DNA of 64,000 nucleotides from the NCBI RefSeq assembly GCF_902833085.1, contig NZ_CADFEB010000002.1, positions 186,001 through 250,000 on the forward strand. The letters are read 5' to 3'. Both the position numbers and the translations under genes were made by a program. Shown piece by piece: positions 63,412 through 64,000 of the stretch; the first letter of the stretch is position 1, and every line of letters starts with the position of its first letter. A model generated the notes under the pieces. It made no database searches. It was not told where the DNA came from and worked only from the letters and a program-made list of their open reading frames with translations. This DNA comes from Burkholderia ubonensis (lineage in GTDB: Bacteria; Pseudomonadota; Gammaproteobacteria; Burkholderiales; Burkholderiaceae).

Positions 63412-64000
63412 TTATAGCCCAACATCGCGCAGCAGCTCGCGTAATTGCTGCGTCGTTTCGACAAGGTGCTGCGCTTGCCAGTCCCCCGGCGCGGCGCCGT
63501 CGCCGCAATAGCCGTAGGCGGCCGCGACGGTCGCCATGCCCGCCGCGCTGCCGGCCTGGATGTCGCGCAGGTCGTCGCCGACGTAGACGATGCGCTCGGG
63601 CGAAATCGTCAGCTGCCCGGCCGCATGCAGCAGCGGGGCAGGGTGCGGCTTCGAGTGCGGAGTCGTGTCGCCCCCGACGACGCATGCGGCACGCGGGCCG
63701 AGGCCGAGCAGGCCGATGAGCGGTTCGGTCAGGCGCATTGCCTTGTTCGTGACGATGCCCCAGCGCACGCCGCGCGCGTCGAGCTCGTCGAGCAGCGTAT
63801 CGATGCCCGGGAACAGCGTCGTGTGCACGCAAAGGTCGGTCGCGTAGTTGGCCAGGAACTCGTCGCGCATCGCGTCGTAGTCGGCCGATTGCGGGGTGAT
63901 GCCGAATGCGCCGCCGAGCAGGCCGCGCGCACCGGCGGACGCCAGCGGCCGCAGCGTGTCGAGCGGGGTCTCGGCCAGCCCGCGCGCGCGCTGCATCTTG
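63412..64000 (-). CDS. gph: Phosphoglycolate phosphatase (HAD family), 5' end beyond window
   Basis: About 196 residues of a HAD hydrolase, open to the right edge, so the N-terminal DxDGT motif is missing. The visible part has the cap-domain region, VRWGIVTNKAMRLTEPLIGL (motif II Thr, here TN), SKPHPAPLLHAAGQL (motif III Lys), and VGDDLRDIQAGSAAGMAT (motif IV Asp). It matches Gph, which removes phosphate from 2-phosphoglycolate. The window edge is inside the early cap domain. Confidence 0.88.
   Translation of the reverse strand, partial: KMQRARGLAETPLDTLRPLASAGARGLLGGAFGITPQSADYDAMRDEFLANYATDLCVHTTLFPGIDTLLDELDARGVRWGIVTNKAMRLTEPLIGLLGLGPRAACVVGGDTTPHSKPHPAPLLHAAGQLTISPERIVYVGDDLRDIQAGSAAGMATVAAAYGYCGDGAAPGDWQAQHLVETTQQLRELLRDVGL

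Overview
The window is a high G+C (about two-thirds GC) segment of a beta-proteobacterial chromosome, almost certainly Burkholderia and most likely the Burkholderia cepacia complex. The signs are the rph-rdgB-hemW and yicC-gmk-rpoZ-spoT-greB arrangement, a 381-residue OpcP/OmpC-like porin, DUF4148 and DUF2968 proteins, a soluble fdsGBAD formate dehydrogenase, and a tmRNA whose tag reads ANDDTFALAA. Assignments come from reading translations and motifs by eye; no database was searched.

Layout. 1-5.1 kb: 5'-complete but 3'-truncated ClC gene, a heptosyltransferase, an MFS transporter and small conserved proteins. 5.36-12.39 kb: a roughly 7-kb accessory island bounded by a 21-bp direct repeat (20/21 identical) of the 3' end of tRNA-Ser(TGA). 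It carries a small ORF, a LysR regulator, two winged-helix/STAND-ATPase regulators and, between them, an HSL-type alpha/beta-hydrolase whose nucleophile Ser is Gly. 12.5-20.8 kb: housekeeping block (hemW-rdgB-rph divergent from yicC-gmk-rpoZ-spoT, three tandem tRNA-Arg, greB). 20.8-25.7 kb: porin, candidate sRNA, cold-shock protein, exonuclease/GIY-YIG fusion, secreted chorismate mutase. 25.9-30.5 kb: a four-gene operon headed by a DUF2946 protein with the CxxC and C-terminal RAPP signature of the copper-responsive uORF regulator CruR, followed by a TonB-dependent receptor, an Asp-box propeller with a CxCC motif and a thioredoxin-like protein. 30.6-40 kb: membrane and secreted small proteins, tRNA-Thr, fbp, metR/metE with a perfect MetR box, pepN, a DUF4136 lipoprotein. 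40-45.6 kb: a manganese exporter under a yybP-ykoY (Mn2+) riboswitch, the purine-catabolic guaD, adenine/adenosine deaminase and xdhC, and dsbB. 45.7-55.2 kb: amidase plus GntR/FCD regulator, class I GATase hydrolase, DUF2968 protein, a decayed MFS transporter, a TPR/glycosyltransferase and an FAD monooxygenase. 55.2-61.7 kb: formate dehydrogenase fdsGBAD divergent from a ModE-HTH/periplasmic-binding-domain regulator. 61.8-64 kb: two small secreted proteins, tmRNA and a truncated gph.

The most unusual content is the tRNA-Ser island with its catalytically crippled hydrolase between two STAND regulators, the CruR-type copper operon, the Mn riboswitch unit and a compact candidate sRNA at about 22.44-22.52 kb.
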